A stretch of 64,000 nt of DNA, taken from NCBI RefSeq assembly GCF_003384935.1, contig NZ_QTTQ01000012.1, forward strand, positions 248,001 through 312,000, written 5' to 3'. Positions 63,937 to 64,000 of this stretch are shown piece by piece. Both the position numbers and the translations under genes were made by a program. The DNA is from Lutibacter oceani (GTDB taxonomy: Bacteria; Bacteroidota; Bacteroidia; Flavobacteriales; Flavobacteriaceae). Position 1 is the first letter of the stretch, and each line of letters begins with the position of its first letter. The notes beneath the pieces were generated by a model, which was not told the DNA's origin, ran no database searches, and was given only the letters and a program-made list of their open reading frames with translations.

Positions 63937-64000
63937 TTAATTAACTTCAAAAATATCTCCAAAATCAAAAGATAATGAGAATCGAAGTGTATTTTCTAAT
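63937..64000 (-). CDS. C-terminal end of a beta-barrel protein, probably PorV of the type IX secretion system (partial)
   Basis: The frame enters from the right edge and ends at 63937. The visible residues are LENTLRFSLSFDFGDIFEVN. The alternating pattern ending RFSLSFDFG is typical of an outer-membrane barrel end and looks like PorV, which releases cargo from the type IX translocon. The neighbouring cdd supports this, as porV and cdd are commonly adjacent in flavobacteria (from memory). Only 20 residues are seen, so the identity is tentative. Confidence 0.5.
   Translation of the reverse strand, partial: LENTLRFSLSFDFGDIFEVN

Overview
The window is AT-rich, densely coded chromosomal DNA from a member of the Bacteroidota, most likely family Flavobacteriaceae. 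The evidence is a type IX secretion (T9SS) sorting domain on a subtilase, what looks like the PorV C-terminus beside cdd, two TonB-dependent receptors with carboxypeptidase-like N-terminal domains, many lipoproteins, the absence of Shine-Dalgarno sites, and repeated TAnnTTTG -7 promoter motifs about 17-39 nt before start codons. I see no prophage, transposase, CRISPR array, rRNA or plasmid feature. The two tRNAs are Tyr and Lys.

Layout. 1-1.6 kb: a peptide-type ABC substrate-binding lipoprotein cut by the window edge, and a monooxygenase-fold protein. 1.7-7.7 kb (+): mtaB, MarC, a hydrolase, a lytic transglycosylase, a half-size TSUP permease, a sterol-desaturase-like hydroxylase, a beta-barrel protein and a one-module DUF1456 protein. 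7.7-15.3 kb (mainly -): flavin oxidoreductase, T9SS subtilase, mnmA, an AspH-like oxygenase, cold shock protein, carbonic anhydrase, a MORN-type protein and a haem-binding-domain protein. 15.4-21.1 kb (+): a lipoprotein subtilase with I9 propeptide, a small membrane protein, a helical-repeat protein, purB, TerC and an AI-2E-type permease. 21.1-27.6 kb (+): an RND efflux operon with candidate operators and two different intergenic repeats flanking the pump gene. 27.6-30.3 kb (+): a small His/Cys exported protein, probably started at ATT, followed by a His-rich, ZnuD-like TonB receptor.

30.4-34 kb (-): a three-gene set of carboxyltransferase (12S type), a 61-residue protein, and a 5S-type carboxyltransferase fused to a biotin domain. 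This resembles methylmalonyl-CoA:pyruvate transcarboxylase with the 5S and 1.3S parts fused. 34.6-43.1 kb: a nucleobase permease, a methyltransferase, a UbiA-like membrane protein, gcvP, and pdhA-pdhC without pdhB. 43.1-47.0 kb (-): the most accessory-looking block, with an exported truncated haemoglobin, a berberine-bridge-type FAD oxidase, a cupin, and a regulator that joins DUF4242, a degenerate cyclase-like domain and an AraC helix-turn-helix. A long direct repeat lies upstream of the cupin. 47.1-58.2 kb: rpmE2, glutaminyl cyclotransferase, a beta-helix lipoprotein, a GNAT protein (again probably ATT-started), a likely operon SDR-SprT-manC-DUF389-JmjC-like oxygenase, and a second TonB receptor. 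58.3-64 kb: two tRNAs, an Mla-type ABC pair, a PafA-like phosphatase, a KAS III-like synthase, a group III truncated haemoglobin, cdd and the end of a probable porV.

Most of the window is housekeeping. The best candidates for something undescribed are the 43.1-47.0 kb block and its regulator, the transcarboxylase-like cluster, and the two genes that appear to lack any ATG, GTG or TTG start. Assignments rest on motif recognition and reading frames, not on database searches.
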